Below, piece after piece: positions 1 through 10,809 of a stretch of 64,000 nt of DNA. The notes under the pieces are model-generated. The model was not told where the DNA came from. It searched no databases and saw only the letters and a list, made by a program, of their open reading frames with translations. Numbering within the stretch: the stretch's first letter is position 1; each line of letters opens with the position of its first letter. This DNA is from Hyphomicrobiales bacterium. GTDB lineage: Bacteria; Pseudomonadota; Alphaproteobacteria; Rhizobiales; Rhizobiaceae. The position numbers and the translations under genes were made by a program. The stretch spans positions 1-64,000 of the forward strand of contig UBUL01000018.1 of the NCBI GenBank assembly GCA_900468625.1. Direction: 5' to 3'.

Positions 1-345
1 ACCTCCGAACCAAGTCAACAGGCCGATTTTGAAAAAAATCAAAAAACAGATAAATGATTGATTCCTATGAGAGAATTATGAACATTCCTGTGATCATCGC
101 AAATACGCCGCAAAAACACTCACAGATATCCTATCGGGGACGTCCAGCTCGACCGGGAGACGCGGAACCGACCATAAAGCAACGCCTCCCGGCCCGATGA
201 TCAGGCGACGCCCGTACTACCCTGGTGACAAACGAGGCATCGTACGACGCAAAAAGCGGCCGCGCGATTTGACACCCCTGTCATAAATATGCACATCTTC
301 GCCCCCAGCCTGCGGCTTGCATGAAGGAAGCGGATCACGATCGGC
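1..345. other. Intergenic stretch upstream of the M23 peptidase gene
   Basis: No gene is supported here. The first 80 bases are A/T-rich. A TTGACA hexamer lies at 269-274, but no good -10 box follows at the usual distance. The short open frames read as shadows of the neighbouring gene. Confidence 0.5.
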
Positions 346-2286
346 ATGATGACGGACAAGATGATGCTCCGATCGCTCGGTAACGAGCCGCCGATCCTGG
401 CCGATGGCAGGCGGGCGCCGGATCGGCGCGAAGTTTCGCTCCGCTGGCTTTCCGGCACCTTCCTGACCGGCCTGACCTCAAGCATTCTGATGGGCGTGGC
501 ATTGTTTGCCGCCCTCGACGGCCGGCAGCAGCTGGCCATTCCGGCAGAAGCCTATGCGACGACCGATAGCCACAGCGCCACCGACAACCAGGTCACCCGC
601 GGCGGCCGGCTGATTTCGACCGCAATCGCCTCGAAGCCATCCGACCGCAATGTCCTCGAGGTTTCGACCGTTGTGCGCGACGGCGACAAGGAGGTGGTGC
701 GCCGCCAGCCCTTTGCCCATGTGAAGATCGCGCTCGCGACCAACCGCGTCGTCAATGAAAGCTATCCACCCTTCGATCCTCTGGCGATCTTTTCCGCCGA
801 CGAAAACATACCGCAGCCGGCCAACAAGACCGGAGCCATCTACGGATCGGATGTGGAGTCCGAGGTCAGCCTGAAGACGATCCCCTTCCCTGCCAGGGAT
901 ATTCCTTTCCAGCTCGCCGGCTCCATGTCGCTGGAAGAGGTCGAGCAGAATGTCCGCTCCAACGGCTCGATACTCGCAGATGGCAACGCCCAGCTTTCAG
1001 CGCTCTATTATGTCGATCCGCGCCGCTTCGCCAATGACGATTCCGATGTCGACCTGACAGCCGGCCTTTCAGCCCGCATCGTTGAGGAAAACATGTCCGT
1101 CTCGGCTCCGGAAGCGGTGACTGCGCAGACGCAGGAGTTTGCCGACGATATCATTCCGGTTCGCCAAAACATGCCGATAGCCTCGGCGCTCACCGGCGCC
1201 GGCTACCTCAAGGCGGATGCGGACGATATCGCAGCAAAAATCCAGCCGCTTTTCGGTTCGGCCGACGTCTCCGCCGGCGACGTGCTGCGCATCGGCATCC
1301 TGCAGAAGGGCGAGCAGGCCAAGATCATCCGCGCCAGCATCTATCGCGGCACGAAACATCTGGTCACCGTCGCGCAGAACGACCGCGACGAATTCGTTGC
1401 CGGCAACGCGCCGCCGATGCTCGATGCCATCTCGACGGCTTTCGACAACGATGCGCCCGCCTTAACGGCTGGGCGCGATTTGCCGAGCGTCTACGACGGG
1501 ATCTATCGCGCAGCCCTATCCTACGGCATGACGACGGAAATGGTGGCACAGATCGTCAAGCTGCTTGCGAGCAACGTCGATTTCCAGGCACAGCTCAAAC
1601 CCACGGATTCGCTGGAGGCCTTCTTTTCGGTCACCGACGACAACGGACAGGCAACGGCCGATTCCGAACTGCTTTACGTCAACGCCAGGTTCGGCGATAA
1701 CGTGACCCGCTTCTACCGTTTCGAGGACCCGGCGGATCACTCGATCGATTACTTCGATGAAAACGGCAAAAGCATCCGGCAGTTCCTGCTGCGCAATCCC
1801 GTTCCGACGGGCATCTTCAAATCCGGCTTCGGTATGCGCCGCCACCCGATCCTCGGCTTTGCGCGCATGCATACCGGCGTCGACTGGTCGGCGCCGCGCG
1901 GCACTCCGATCATTGCGGCCGGCAACGGCATCGTCGAAAAGGCCGGCTGGGATTCCGGCGGCTTCGGCAATCAGACCCTGATCCGGCATGCGAACGGCTA
2001 CGTCTCCTCCTACAATCACCAGAGCGCCATCGCCAAGGGCGTCGTGCCGGGCGCAAAGGTGGTTCAAGGGCAGGTCATCGGCTTCATCGGCTCGACGGGT
2101 CTCGCAACCGGCCCGCATCTGCATTACGAGCTGATCGTCAACGGCACCAAGGTCGATCCGCTGCGCATCCGCCTTCCCGGCGGCAAGTCGCTCGAAGGCG
2201 AGGCCCTCGCCAAGTTTCAGGAAGAGCGCAAGCGCATCGATACGCTCCTCAGCGACGACAAGACGAAACAGGTCGCCAGCAAGTAG
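346..2286 (+). CDS. M23 family peptidoglycan DD-metallopeptidase
   Basis: Membrane-anchored cell-wall hydrolase of the LytM/M23 type, expected to cut peptide cross-links in the periplasm. A cytoplasmic N-terminus is followed by one hydrophobic segment at about residues 37-58, then a long periplasmic region of about 430 residues. The C-terminal M23 domain carries HTGVD (His509, Asp513) and HLHYE (His591, His593), which give the zinc ligands, so catalysis looks intact. A charged tail ends the protein. The exact start is uncertain because ATG codons occur at 346, 349 and 361 and no strong ribosome site decides between them. The gene is convergent with clpB and stands alone. The substrate bond is inferred from the family. 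Confidence 0.85.
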   Translation: MMTDKMMLRSLGNEPPILADGRRAPDRREVSLRWLSGTFLTGLTSSILMGVALFAALDGRQQLAIPAEAYATTDSHSATDNQVTRGGRLISTAIASKPSDRNVLEVSTVVRDGDKEVVRRQPFAHVKIALATNRVVNESYPPFDPLAIFSADENIPQPANKTGAIYGSDVESEVSLKTIPFPARDIPFQLAGSMSLEEVEQNVRSNGSILADGNAQLSALYYVDPRRFANDDSDVDLTAGLSARIVEENMSVSAPEAVTAQTQEFADDIIPVRQNMPIASALTGAGYLKADADDIAAKIQPLFGSADVSAGDVLRIGILQKGEQAKIIRASIYRGTKHLVTVAQNDRDEFVAGNAPPMLDAISTAFDNDAPALTAGRDLPSVYDGIYRAALSYGMTTEMVAQIVKLLASNVDFQAQLKPTDSLEAFFSVTDDNGQATADSELLYVNARFGDNVTRFYRFEDPADHSIDYFDENGKSIRQFLLRNPVPTGIFKSGFGMRRHPILGFARMHTGVDWSAPRGTPIIAAGNGIVEKAGWDSGGFGNQTLIRHANGYVSSYNHQSAIAKGVVPGAKVVQGQVIGFIGSTGLATGPHLHYELIVNGTKVDPLRIRLPGGKSLEGEALAKFQEERKRIDTLLSDDKTKQVASK

Positions 2287-2339
2287 TATCAGCCGCTCGG
2301 CCCATTTCAAGCTGATCTGACGACGCTACCGCCGACAGC

Positions 2340-2364
2340 AAAATGGCGGCCCGAAGACCGCCAT
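2340..2364 (-). terminator. Rho-independent terminator of clpB
   Basis: Seven-base-pair stem ATGGCGG/CCGCCAT (2343-2349 with 2358-2364). Read on the minus strand it is followed by TTTT at 2343-2340. It sits 25 bases after the clpB stop codon. Confidence 0.75.
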
Positions 2365-2388
2365 CCGCATTTATTCACCCGCTGGGGC

Positions 2389-4989
2389 TTAGGCCGCTTC
2401 ATTCACGGCCTGACGTGGGCGGAACAGCAATCTGTCCGAACCGCTGGTGACCTTGACGAGCGAGCCATCCGGAATCTGACCAGAAAGAATCTGCTCAGCG
2501 AGCGGATCCTGGACATATTTCTGGATTACCCGCTTCAGAGGCCGTGCGCCGTAGACCGGATCGTAACCCTTGTTGGCGAGCCAATTGCGGGCATCCTCAT
2601 CAAGTTCGAGCGTGATCTTGCGCTCCGACAGCAGCTTCAGCAGCCGTTCAAGCTGGATATCGACGATCGCGCCCATCTCGTCACGCTTCAGGCGATGGAA
2701 CAGGATGATCTCGTCGATACGGTTCAGGAACTCAGGCCGGAAATGCGACCGGACCACGTCCATCACCTGCTCGCGCACCAAATCGCTGTCATCGCCCTCC
2801 TTCAGCTGGGTCAGATATTCGGCGCCCAGGTTGGAGGTCATGATGATCATCGTATTGCGGAAATCGACCGTGCGACCCTGCCCGTCCGTCAAGCGTCCAT
2901 CGTCCAGAACCTGGAGCAGGATGTTGAAAACGTCGGGATGCGCCTTCTCGATCTCGTCGAACAGCACGACTTGATAGGGCCGGCGGCGGACGGCTTCGGT
3001 CAGCGCACCGCCCTCCTCATAGCCGACATAGCCAGGAGGTGCGCCGATCAGCCGGGCAACGGAGTGCTTCTCCATATACTCGGACATGTCGATACGCACC
3101 ATCGCAGTATCGTCGTCGAAGAGGAAACGGGCAAGCGCCTTCGTCAGCTCCGTCTTGCCGACACCTGTGGGGCCGAGGAAGATGAACGAGCCGATCGGGC
3201 GGTTCGGATCCTGTAGCCCAGCGCGCGAGCGGCGAACGGCGCGGGAGACGGCCTGAACGGCATCACCTTGGCCGACGACCCACTTCGCCAGCTCGTCTTC
3301 CATCCTGAGCAATTTGTCGCGCTCGCCTTCCAGCATCTTGTCCACGGGAATCCCGGTCCAGCGGGAAACCACCTGGGCGATGTTGTCGGCGGTGACGACT
3401 TCCTGCACCATGGAATCGCGGGCACTATCCTGCTCTTCCGCGTCGTGGAGTTCCTTCTCCAGATTGGGGATCACACCATAGGCAAGCTCGCCTGCACGCT
3501 GGAATTCGCCCTTGCGCTGGGCAATGGCGAGTTCGTTGCGGGCATCGTCGAGCTGTTTCTTCAGATCGGCGGCAAGACCCAGCTTCTGCTTTTCGGCCTG
3601 CCAGCGCGCAGTCAGCGCATCGGCTTCCTCTTCCAGCGAAGCAAGATCACCCTCCAGCCGCTTCAGCCGGTCGGCGGAAGACTGGTCGGTCTCCTTCTTC
3701 AGCGCCTCGCGCTCGATCTTCAGCTGGATGATGCGGCGATCGAGTTCGTCGAGCTCTTCCGGCTTGGAATCCACCTGCATGCGCAGGCGAGCTGCGGCTT
3801 CGTCCATCAGGTCGATGGCCTTGTCCGGCAAAAAGCGGTCGGTGATGTAGCGGTTCGAAAGCGTCGCAGCCGCCACCAGCGCGGCATCGGCGATGCGCAC
3901 TTTGTGATGCTGTTCGTATTTTTCCTTCAGGCCGCGCAGGATCGAGATCGTGTCCTCGACGGTCGGCTCTTCGACCATGACGGGCTGGAAGCGGCGGGCA
4001 AGGGCCGGGTCCTTTTCGACATGCTTGCGATATTCATCGAGCGTGGTCGCACCGACGCAGTGCAGCTCGCCGCGCGCAAGGGCCGGCTTCAAGAGGTTGG
4101 ACGCATCCATGGCGCCATCGGCCTTGCCGGCACCGACCAGCGTGTGCATCTCGTCGATGAACAGGATGATCTCGCCATTCTCCGACTGCACCTCATTGAG
4201 CACGGCTTTCAGCCGCTCTTCGAACTCGCCGCGGAATTTCGCACCGGCAATCAGCGCGCCCATATCGAGCGCCATCAGCTTCTTGTCCTTCAGCGATTCC
4301 GGCACGTCACCATTGACGATGCGCAGCGCCAGGCCTTCGACGATCGCCGTCTTGCCGACACCGGGCTCGCCGATCAGCACAGGATTGTTCTTGGTACGGC
4401 GGGACAGGACCTGGATCGTGCGGCGGATTTCGTCGTCACGGCCGATTACCGGGTCGAGCTTGCCTTCGCGAGCCTCGGCGGTGAGGTCACGGGCGTACTT
4501 CTTCAATGAATCGAAGCCCTGCTCCGCATTGGAGGAATCAGCCGTGCGACCCTTGCGGATATCGTTGATGACCTGATTAAGGGCGACAGGTGTAACACCT
4601 GCATTTTTCAGCGTCGCCGAGGTCGAAGCCGTGGGCTCGATCGCCAGTGCCTGCAAAAGACGCTCGACGGTGACGAAACTATCGCCCGCCTTCTTTGCGG
4701 CATCTTCGGCAGTGGTGAAAACCTTGGCGAGCGGCTGCGAGAGGTAGACCTGGCCGTCGCCCCCGGAAACCTTCGGCAGCTTGGCAAGCGCGGCATCATT
4801 GGCAATGCGGGCAGCCTTGGCATCGCCGCCGGCACGTTCGATCAACGAAGCAGCCATGCCCTGGTCATCGTCCAGAAGCACTTTGAGAACATGCTCGGGC
4901 GTGAACTGCTGGTTACCCTGCGCCAACGCATAGGTTTGCGCGGATTGCAGGAAACCACGCACCCGCTCGGAGTATTTTTCGATATTCAT
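2389..4989 (-). CDS. clpB: ATP-dependent chaperone ClpB
   Basis: Hsp100 disaggregase that works with DnaK to resolubilise aggregated proteins in the cytoplasm. The 866-residue product has the normal family length: N-terminal Clp_N domain, first AAA domain with GEPGVGKT near residue 200, a middle coiled-coil domain rich in Glu/Lys/Leu, and a second AAA domain with GPTGVGKT near residue 600. The start at 4989 ([10 protein letters not shown]) is chosen because GGAGGT lies 5 bases upstream. The open frame continues further upstream, but that part crosses the previous gene's terminator and is not homologous. A heat-shock-like promoter lies about 120 bases upstream and a terminator follows the stop, so it looks monocistronic. 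Confidence 0.97.
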   Translation of the reverse strand: MNIEKYSERVRGFLQSAQTYALAQGNQQFTPEHVLKVLLDDDQGMAASLIERAGGDAKAARIANDAALAKLPKVSGGDGQVYLSQPLAKVFTTAEDAAKKAGDSFVTVERLLQALAIEPTASTSATLKNAGVTPVALNQVINDIRKGRTADSSNAEQGFDSLKKYARDLTAEAREGKLDPVIGRDDEIRRTIQVLSRRTKNNPVLIGEPGVGKTAIVEGLALRIVNGDVPESLKDKKLMALDMGALIAGAKFRGEFEERLKAVLNEVQSENGEIILFIDEMHTLVGAGKADGAMDASNLLKPALARGELHCVGATTLDEYRKHVEKDPALARRFQPVMVEEPTVEDTISILRGLKEKYEQHHKVRIADAALVAAATLSNRYITDRFLPDKAIDLMDEAAARLRMQVDSKPEELDELDRRIIQLKIEREALKKETDQSSADRLKRLEGDLASLEEEADALTARWQAEKQKLGLAADLKKQLDDARNELAIAQRKGEFQRAGELAYGVIPNLEKELHDAEEQDSARDSMVQEVVTADNIAQVVSRWTGIPVDKMLEGERDKLLRMEDELAKWVVGQGDAVQAVSRAVRRSRAGLQDPNRPIGSFIFLGPTGVGKTELTKALARFLFDDDTAMVRIDMSEYMEKHSVARLIGAPPGYVGYEEGGALTEAVRRRPYQVVLFDEIEKAHPDVFNILLQVLDDGRLTDGQGRTVDFRNTMIIMTSNLGAEYLTQLKEGDDSDLVREQVMDVVRSHFRPEFLNRIDEIILFHRLKRDEMGAIVDIQLERLLKLLSERKITLELDEDARNWLANKGYDPVYGARPLKRVIQKYVQDPLAEQILSGQIPDGSLVKVTSGSDRLLFRPRQAVNEAA

Positions 4990-5108
4990 GTGAGACCTCC
5001 ATGAATCGCCCTGCCCAGACCGGCGCAGACCGATGATTGAGATTGAGCCCCCTCGAGAGGCAGGCCCGCCTTCCGCCATTGAGATTTGCGGCAAGGCAAC
5101 TGGAGAGA

Positions 5109-5139
5109 ATATGGGAGGGTATTTGAAGAGTTTAAAGGG
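5109..5139 (-). promoter_or_regulatory. Candidate RpoH (sigma-32) promoter of clpB
   Basis: On the minus strand CCCTTTAA (5139-5132) is followed after 15 bases by TCCCATAT (5116-5109). This resembles the sigma-32 consensus CCCTTGAA-N13-17-CCCCATnT with two mismatches. It lies about 120 bases upstream of the clpB start, so a leader of roughly 110 bases is predicted. The element is visible in the sequence, while heat-shock control is inferred from what is known of clpB. Confidence 0.5.
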
Positions 5140-5271
5140 TGGAAAATACGAAAAAAGGCGCGAGATTTCGGCCTGCGAAATACTTCGGTCAATCGCCGGA
5201 AACCTTGGGGCAACCCGGCCTCGGAAAAGGTGTTGTCGAGCCACAAAGGTTCCGGCCATCCTCGACAGCAA

Positions 5272-5310
5272 AACGGCAGCGGCAGTGCATGTCGCACTGC
5301 CGCTGCCGTT
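5272..5310 (-). terminator. Terminator of the DUF4167 gene
   Basis: A perfect 16-bp stem (5273-5288 with 5294-5309) with a 5-base loop lies 39 bases after the stop codon at 5349. In the minus direction it is followed by TTTTG. It separates the DUF4167 gene from clpB. Confidence 0.85.
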
Positions 5311-5348
5311 TCGATATTCGAACGCTCGCCCCAAGGCGCACGCAGACC

Positions 5349-6050
5349 TTATTCCGAGGCAGCATCCGCCAGAGCCGGAGCTTCGCTCGAAGCGCCTTCG
5401 CCCTGATCTTCGCCTTCGGCTGCGGCAGCACTGCGGCGCGGCTGGCGGCGCGGGCGATTGCCGCCTGCATTGCGACGGCGCGGCTGGCGCTCGTTAGCGG
5501 CAACGGCTGGAGTTTCCTCTTCGATCGCCACTTCGGCCGGGATGCCTTCGATCACCGGCTGCGGGCCTGTGCCGTTGATCGCTTCGGGCTCGGGAGCAGG
5601 CGCGGCGGCAACGGCCGGGGCCGATTGCTGCCGGCGAGCCGAGGGCTGCGTCATCTGCGGCTGGTCGTCGATCTCCTGCGCATCCATATCGTCGATGTCA
5701 CGCTCGGCATTATCGCGGTCATTGTAATTGTGATGATCGTCGCGCTGGTAGCGTTCCTGCATCTGCGCCTGGGCGCTGGCGATGATCCGATTGTAGTGCT
5801 CGGCATGCTGCAGGTAGTTTTCGGCCATGACGCGGTCGCCGGAGCTTTGCGCATCGCGAGCCAAAGCCGCGTATTTCTCGGCAATATGCTGCGCGGTCCC
5901 GCGGATTTTCACATCGGGACCGGAGCTGTCGTAAGTCCTGGTCAGCGGGTTCGAGCCCTTGCGGTTGAAATTGTTGTTGTTATTTCCGCCGCCGCCGTTG
6001 TTGTTATTGCCACGCCCCCGACCGCGCTTGTTCTGCTGTCCTGGCCTCAT
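5349..6050 (-). CDS. DUF4167 domain-containing protein
   Basis: Protein of unknown function, 233 residues. The start at 6050 ([14 protein letters not shown]) has GAAGGA just upstream, and the frame above it is not conserved-looking. The N-terminus is very basic and Asn/Gly/Arg-rich, which suggests RNA binding. A central block ([20 protein letters not shown]) matches the DUF4167 core of alphaproteobacteria. The C-terminal half is low complexity, with acidic/Gln runs, Ala/Pro runs and an Arg-rich patch. It lies between prmC and clpB on the same strand and ends in its own strong terminator. RNA binding is inference from composition only. Confidence 0.85.
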   Translation of the reverse strand: MRPGQQNKRGRGRGNNNNGGGGNNNNNFNRKGSNPLTRTYDSSGPDVKIRGTAQHIAEKYAALARDAQSSGDRVMAENYLQHAEHYNRIIASAQAQMQERYQRDDHHNYNDRDNAERDIDDMDAQEIDDQPQMTQPSARRQQSAPAVAAAPAPEPEAINGTGPQPVIEGIPAEVAIEEETPAVAANERQPRRRNAGGNRPRRQPRRSAAAAEGEDQGEGASSEAPALADAASE

Positions 6051-6399
6051 AGATCCTTCACCTGAATTCTCTTCGTTGGGATAAAAATCATACACGGCAC
6101 CTGCCGCCGCGGTTCGGACATTCCCGAACCAGGGCCTGCGTGCCGCAAGCAAACTGCGCTTTAAGCGCCGGTCTGCCGCTCGACTACGTCAGATTAACTG
6201 ATCACGCATTGGGTTATCTTCAACCTTTGACACTCTTACCAAAGAGCGGATCCCCGAGGCTGTCCAAGACAGGCGAATCGTCTCGCCTATTCCCAGCCGC
6301 CCAACGCGTGAGCGCAACCTATATTGCTTCCTCAGGAAATCCAAGCTTTTTCTTTGCGATAACAACAGAGGTCCAACAAATCTGCTGCAAGATGTCGCG
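6051..6399. other. Intergenic stretch between prmC and the DUF4167 gene
   Basis: No gene is supported in these 349 bases. A six-pair hairpin, AGGCGA/TCGCCT (6271-6276 with 6283-6288), lies downstream of prmC but has no T-run, so it is a weak terminator at best. The promoter of the DUF4167 gene should lie here, but no clear boxes were found. Confidence 0.4.
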
Positions 6400-7275
6400 T
6401 TAATGATGAAATTCAAACACAAGAACCCGATCGTTCTGGCCGTAGTCACGAGCCGCCTCGACAAGGGAAAATCCTGCTCCTTCAAAAATCGAAGTCACCG
6501 TTTCACGCTGATCGTAACCGATCTCCACTCCTAACATACCATCCGGATGTAGAAACCGCGCCGCATCCTTTGCGATCGCTCTGTATGCATCCAGCCCATC
6601 AACGCCCCCGTCAAGGGCCGCGGGAGGATCGAAATCCTTTACTTCTGGAGCGAGAGTGGAAATGACACTGGACGCAATATAGGGCGGATTTGAGACAATC
6701 ACATGAAAACGTTCGTGGATGGCTTCAAACCAGCTTCCCTGCGCAGTGCTGAACCGCGCAGCCAGTCCATTTCGCTCCGCATTTCCGCGAGCCGTCTCCA
6801 GCGCTTCGCTGGAAATATCGGAACCGACACCCGTCGCTTGCGGGCATTCATGGAGCAAGGCCAAACAGATGGCTCCCGTTCCGGTTCCGATATCCAGTAT
6901 GTGGATATTGCCAAGCCTGGTTTCAAGGCGTCTCAGATGCGGCAGCATCGTATCGACGAGAATTTCGGTATCTGGCCGCGGTTCGAGCGTCGCAGCCGAA
7001 AGCCGCAGCGACAGGCCATAAAACTCCCGCTCGCCGAGAATGCGATAAACCGGTTCATGATTGAGCCGGCGGGCGAGCGCCGCACGTATCGTCGCGGCAT
7101 CGTCGGCAGACACAGCCTCGGAGCCGCGCGTCATTAGGCCGGTGGCGGCAAGATGCAGAAGGCCGCCGACGAGAATGCGCGCTTCCGTGGCAGGATCATC
7201 GAGGTCGGCCTCTGCAAAACGGGCGCGTACCTCCTGCAGGAGCCCGGATATGGTGGTCTCCTGCCCGCCGCTCAT
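6400..7275 (-). CDS. prmC: Peptide chain release factor N5-glutamine methyltransferase
   Basis: PrmC (HemK) methylates the glutamine of the GGQ motif in release factors RF1 and RF2, using S-adenosylmethionine. The 291-residue product has an all-helical N-terminal domain, a class I methyltransferase fold with DIGTGTGAI as the AdoMet motif, and the catalytic NPPY at residues 196-199. Its ATG overlaps the prfA stop in ATGA (7272-7275), so the enzyme is translationally coupled to its substrate RF1. This prfA-prmC pairing is common in bacteria and makes the assignment firm. Confidence 0.95.
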   Translation of the reverse strand: MSGGQETTISGLLQEVRARFAEADLDDPATEARILVGGLLHLAATGLMTRGSEAVSADDAATIRAALARRLNHEPVYRILGEREFYGLSLRLSAATLEPRPDTEILVDTMLPHLRRLETRLGNIHILDIGTGTGAICLALLHECPQATGVGSDISSEALETARGNAERNGLAARFSTAQGSWFEAIHERFHVIVSNPPYIASSVISTLAPEVKDFDPPAALDGGVDGLDAYRAIAKDAARFLHPDGMLGVEIGYDQRETVTSIFEGAGFSLVEAARDYGQNDRVLVFEFHH

Positions 7276-8351
7276 ACCTGTTCGCCAAGCTGGGCGAGCT
7301 GGCTCGCCTGGTAATCCGCCAGCAGCGCATCGACCACCTCGTCGATCTCGCCGACCATCATCCGGTCGAGCTTGTAAAGCGTCAGGTTGATGCGGTGATC
7401 GGTGACGCGCCCCTGCGGGAAATTATAGGTGCGGATGCGCTCGGACCGGTCGCCCGAGCCGACCTGGCTCCTGCGGTCGGCGGAACGCTCGCTGTCGGCG
7501 CGCTGGCGCTCCATGTCGAACAGACGCGAACGCAAGACCTGCATGGCCTTGGCACGGTTCTGGTGCTGCGATTTTTCCGAGCTCGTCACCACGATTCCCG
7601 AGGGAATGTGGGTGATACGCACGGCCGAGTCGGTCGTGTTGACGTGCTGGCCGCCCGCACCCGAGGAGCGCATCGTGTCGATGCGGATATCCTCGGGCCG
7701 GATCTCGATGTCGATTTCCTCGGCTTCCGGCAACACCGCGACCGTTGCCGCCGACGTATGGATGCGTCCGCTCGCCTCGGTTTCCGGCACGCGCTGCACG
7801 CGATGGACGCCGGATTCGAACTTCAGGCGGGAAAATACACCCTTGCCGCTGATAGTGGCGATGATTTCCTTGAAGCCGCCAGCTTCGCCCTCGCTTGAGG
7901 AAAGCACTTCCACCTTCCAGCCGTTGCTGGCTGCAAAACGCTCATACATGCGGAAAAGGTCGCCGGCGAAAAGTGCGGCTTCGGAACCGCCCGTACCGGC
8001 GCGGATTTCCAGAATGGCGCTCTTCTCGTCAGCCGCGTCCTTGGGCAACAGTGCGATCTGGATATCCTTTTCCAGCGTCTCGATGCGCTCCCTGACCTCG
8101 GGCAGCTCCATCTCGGCGAGATCGCGCATGTCGCGGTCGACAGACTTGTCGGAAAGCATGGTCTCGAGATCGGCAGCCTCGGCAAGCGCGCGCTCATAGT
8201 CGCGGATCCTGGTGACGACCGGCTGCAGCTCGGAATATTCGGAAGCAAGCTTCACATAGACATCCGCGGCCGGACCGGCCGACATGCGCGCCTCGACTTC
8301 GCCGAAACGGCGTTCCAATTCACGCATCTTTTCAACGGGGAGCTTCGCCAC
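7272..8351 (-). CDS. prfA: Peptide chain release factor 1
   Basis: RF1 recognises UAA and UAG stop codons and triggers peptide release on the ribosome. The GGQ motif ([14 protein letters not shown]) and the stop-codon tripeptide PET (RVPETEASG, the PxT motif of RF1) are both present. The start is placed at GTG 8351 (MAKLPVEKM), which has GGAG 6 bases upstream and gives 359 residues, the usual length. A TTG at 8363 would add four residues but lacks a ribosome site. The gene is followed by prmC with a 4-base overlap and preceded by ptsP 90 bases upstream. Confidence 0.97.
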   Translation of the reverse strand: MAKLPVEKMRELERRFGEVEARMSAGPAADVYVKLASEYSELQPVVTRIRDYERALAEAADLETMLSDKSVDRDMRDLAEMELPEVRERIETLEKDIQIALLPKDAADEKSAILEIRAGTGGSEAALFAGDLFRMYERFAASNGWKVEVLSSSEGEAGGFKEIIATISGKGVFSRLKFESGVHRVQRVPETEASGRIHTSAATVAVLPEAEEIDIEIRPEDIRIDTMRSSGAGGQHVNTTDSAVRITHIPSGIVVTSSEKSQHQNRAKAMQVLRSRLFDMERQRADSERSADRRSQVGSGDRSERIRTYNFPQGRVTDHRINLTLYKLDRMMVGEIDEVVDALLADYQASQLAQLGEQV

Positions 8352-8441
8352 CCTGGACTCCAATTCTTCTTATTATATCTGCTTTGACGTGATGCACATG
8401 ATCCTGCCTGGAAACCGCTTGGTATTTTTCAGGATCACACG

Positions 8442-10709
8442 CTAAAGCGGAATATTGTGGCTCTCGGCAAAGCGCACAAGGATATCCCGCATCGAAGCTG
8501 TCGGATGTCTGTCATCCAATGCCTCCTCCATGACCGCGGACAGGGCCTTGAGGTCGAGCCCGAGCAGCATCGCCTTGACCGGGCCGATCGAGGCCGGCGA
8601 CATCGAGACCGAGCGGAAGCCGATGCCGAGCAAGGCCATTGCCGAAATCGGCTTGCCGGCCAGCTCGCCGCAGAGTGTGACCGGCGTCCTGTTGCGCACG
8701 CCGGCGCGCACGATATCGCGCAGAATGCGCAGGAACGGACGATCGAGCGGATCGAAACGATCCGATACGCGGGCATTGCCGCGATCCACCGCCATCGAGA
8801 ACTGGAACAGGTCGTTGGAGCCGACCGAAACGAAATCGACTTCCGCCATCAGTTCGTCCAGCTGCCACAGAAGCGCCGGCACCTCCAGCATGGCGCCGAA
8901 CTGCAGCTTGCGCGGCAGGCCATGCCCGAAGCGCGACAGATGCTGCACTTCCTTCTGCAGCAATTCGCGCACCGCCTTGATCTCGGAGACTTCCGTGACC
9001 ATCGGCACCATCATCTTCAATTCGCTGTCGGCCGCCGCCTTCAGCATGGCGCGCAGCTGCGTGCGCAACAGGCCCGGGCGGTCGAGCGAGAGACGAATGG
9101 CACGCCAGCCGAGCGCAGGGTTCTCTTCCTCATGCGCGCGGAAATAGGGCACGACCTTGTCACCGCCGATGTCGAGCGTCCGGAAGGTGACGACGCGTCC
9201 GCCCGCCTGCTTCATCACGTTGCGATAGAAGGCTTCCTGTTCTTCCGCTTTCGGCATGGTGGAGGCGATCATGAACTGCAGCTCGGTGCGGAACAGGCCG
9301 ATGCCCTCGGCGCCGGATTCCGCAAGCTGCGGCAGGTCCACCAGCAGGCCGGCATTCATCAGCAAGGAAATGCGCTGCCCGTCCTTGGTGACCGACTCGA
9401 CGGAGCGCAATGCCCGGAACTGCTCCTGCCGGCGGGCGCGGAAGCGCACCTTCTCTTCATAGGAGCGCTGATGATCGGCCATCGGCCGCAGATGCACATG
9501 GCCGCCATCGCCATCGATGATGACCGGATCGCCGTTTTCGGCAAGCGCCACGACACCTACCGCCTGTCCGACGACCGGAATACCCATGGCGCGGGCAACG
9601 ATGACGACGTGGCTCGTGACCGCGCCCTCTTCCAGCACCAGCCCGCGGATATTCGCACGCGGATAGTCGAGCAGTTCCGCCGCACCCATGGCACGCGCAA
9701 AGATGATCGCATCGTTCGGAAAACCCTCGGCGCTGGTGCGGCCGGAGTGCCCGATGAGCTGCCGCAAAAGCCGGTTCGCCAGATCCTCGAAATCGTGCAT
9801 GCGCTCGCGCAGATAAGGATCGGTCAGACGCATCATGCGCGCCTTCGTGTCGCTCTGCACCTTTTCGACGGCAGCTTCAGCGGTCAGGCCGTTGCGGACG
9901 GCTTCCTCGAGCTTGCGCACCCAGCCCTGGTCGTGCGCGAACATGCGGTAGGTTTCAAGCACCTCCCGATGCTCGCCTTCCATGGAAACATCGCGGCGCG
10001 ACAGCATGTCGTCGATCGAAATGCGCAGCGAGCCGAGCGCTTCGGCCAAACGGCCGATTTCCTTGTCGGCATCCTCGTTCAAGAGATTGGTGACGACGAT
10101 GCGCGGTTCGTGAAGCACGACATAGCCGAGACCGATGCCCTCATTATAACTGTCGCCATCGATGGTCACGGAGCGGGTGAGGTCGAGTTCCAAGCCCGGC
10201 TTGGTGATCTTCTTCAGCTCGCCGGTGGCGATCATCTCGGCCAGGACCATGGCCGTCGTTTCAAGCGCCTCCAGCTCTTCCTCGCGATAGGTTCGGCTCG
10301 CCTTGTTCTGAACGACGAGAACGCCGAGCGAACGGCCGGTGCGCAGGATCGGCACGCCGAGGAAGGAGTGATAAATCTCTTCGCCCGTTTCCGGCAGGTA
10401 GCGGTAGGCGGGATGCGATTGCGCATCCGAAAGGTTCAGAGGCTGGGCGGAGGCCGCGATCGTACCCACGAGGCCCTGCCCCATCTTCAACTGCGAAAGG
10501 TGGACGGCCTCCTTCTTCAGACCCTCGGTGGCATAAAGCTCGAGGACGCCGTCGGCGCGCAGCACATAGACCGAGCAGACCTCGGCGACCATGTTGCTGG
10601 CAATCTGTCGGACGATCCGGTCAAGGCGCTCCTGCGGCTCCAGCGGCTCCGCCATCAACTCGCGTAGCCGCTTGAGCAGAACGCGTGGACCGCCGGATAG
10701 GTCTCTCAT
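8442..10709 (-). CDS. ptsP: Phosphoenolpyruvate-protein phosphotransferase PtsP (EI-Ntr)
   Basis: First enzyme of the nitrogen-related PTS. It autophosphorylates from phosphoenolpyruvate and passes phosphate to NPr and then EIIA-Ntr, linking carbon and nitrogen status to regulation. The 755-residue product has an N-terminal GAF domain (about residues 20-165), a phosphohistidine domain with VTSHVVIVAR (His367), and a C-terminal PEP-binding barrel with SVGSNDLFQF. GAF plus EI architecture separates it from the sugar-PTS EI. It lies between lysC and prfA on the same strand, an order I know from other rhizobia. Confidence 0.95.
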   Translation of the reverse strand: MRDLSGGPRVLLKRLRELMAEPLEPQERLDRIVRQIASNMVAEVCSVYVLRADGVLELYATEGLKKEAVHLSQLKMGQGLVGTIAASAQPLNLSDAQSHPAYRYLPETGEEIYHSFLGVPILRTGRSLGVLVVQNKASRTYREEELEALETTAMVLAEMIATGELKKITKPGLELDLTRSVTIDGDSYNEGIGLGYVVLHEPRIVVTNLLNEDADKEIGRLAEALGSLRISIDDMLSRRDVSMEGEHREVLETYRMFAHDQGWVRKLEEAVRNGLTAEAAVEKVQSDTKARMMRLTDPYLRERMHDFEDLANRLLRQLIGHSGRTSAEGFPNDAIIFARAMGAAELLDYPRANIRGLVLEEGAVTSHVVIVARAMGIPVVGQAVGVVALAENGDPVIIDGDGGHVHLRPMADHQRSYEEKVRFRARRQEQFRALRSVESVTKDGQRISLLMNAGLLVDLPQLAESGAEGIGLFRTELQFMIASTMPKAEEQEAFYRNVMKQAGGRVVTFRTLDIGGDKVVPYFRAHEEENPALGWRAIRLSLDRPGLLRTQLRAMLKAAADSELKMMVPMVTEVSEIKAVRELLQKEVQHLSRFGHGLPRKLQFGAMLEVPALLWQLDELMAEVDFVSVGSNDLFQFSMAVDRGNARVSDRFDPLDRPFLRILRDIVRAGVRNRTPVTLCGELAGKPISAMALLGIGFRSVSMSPASIGPVKAMLLGLDLKALSAVMEEALDDRHPTASMRDILVRFAESHNIPL

Positions 10710-10809
10710 TGCGCCACTAGCTCCCGAATCAAGATGTCATGCCTGTCTTGCCCACGTCAGGGCCGGCCGAAACTCGCCTCCGTCACGGTCCGTCGTCAGC
10801 AGTCGTGAA

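Noticed and set aside
3268..4509. A 413-codon frame opposite clpB
   Set aside because: Shadow of the ClpB coding sequence; no ribosome site and no family resemblance.
4990..5334. Upstream extension of ClpB by 115 codons
   Set aside because: It crosses the terminator and the promoter, whereas GGAGGT in front of ATG 4989 gives the family N-terminus.
8457..10667. A long open frame (736 codons) on the plus strand, opposite ptsP
   Set aside because: It mirrors the codon pattern of ptsP, has no family motifs and is His/Arg/Gln-rich in the way GC-rich antisense frames usually are.
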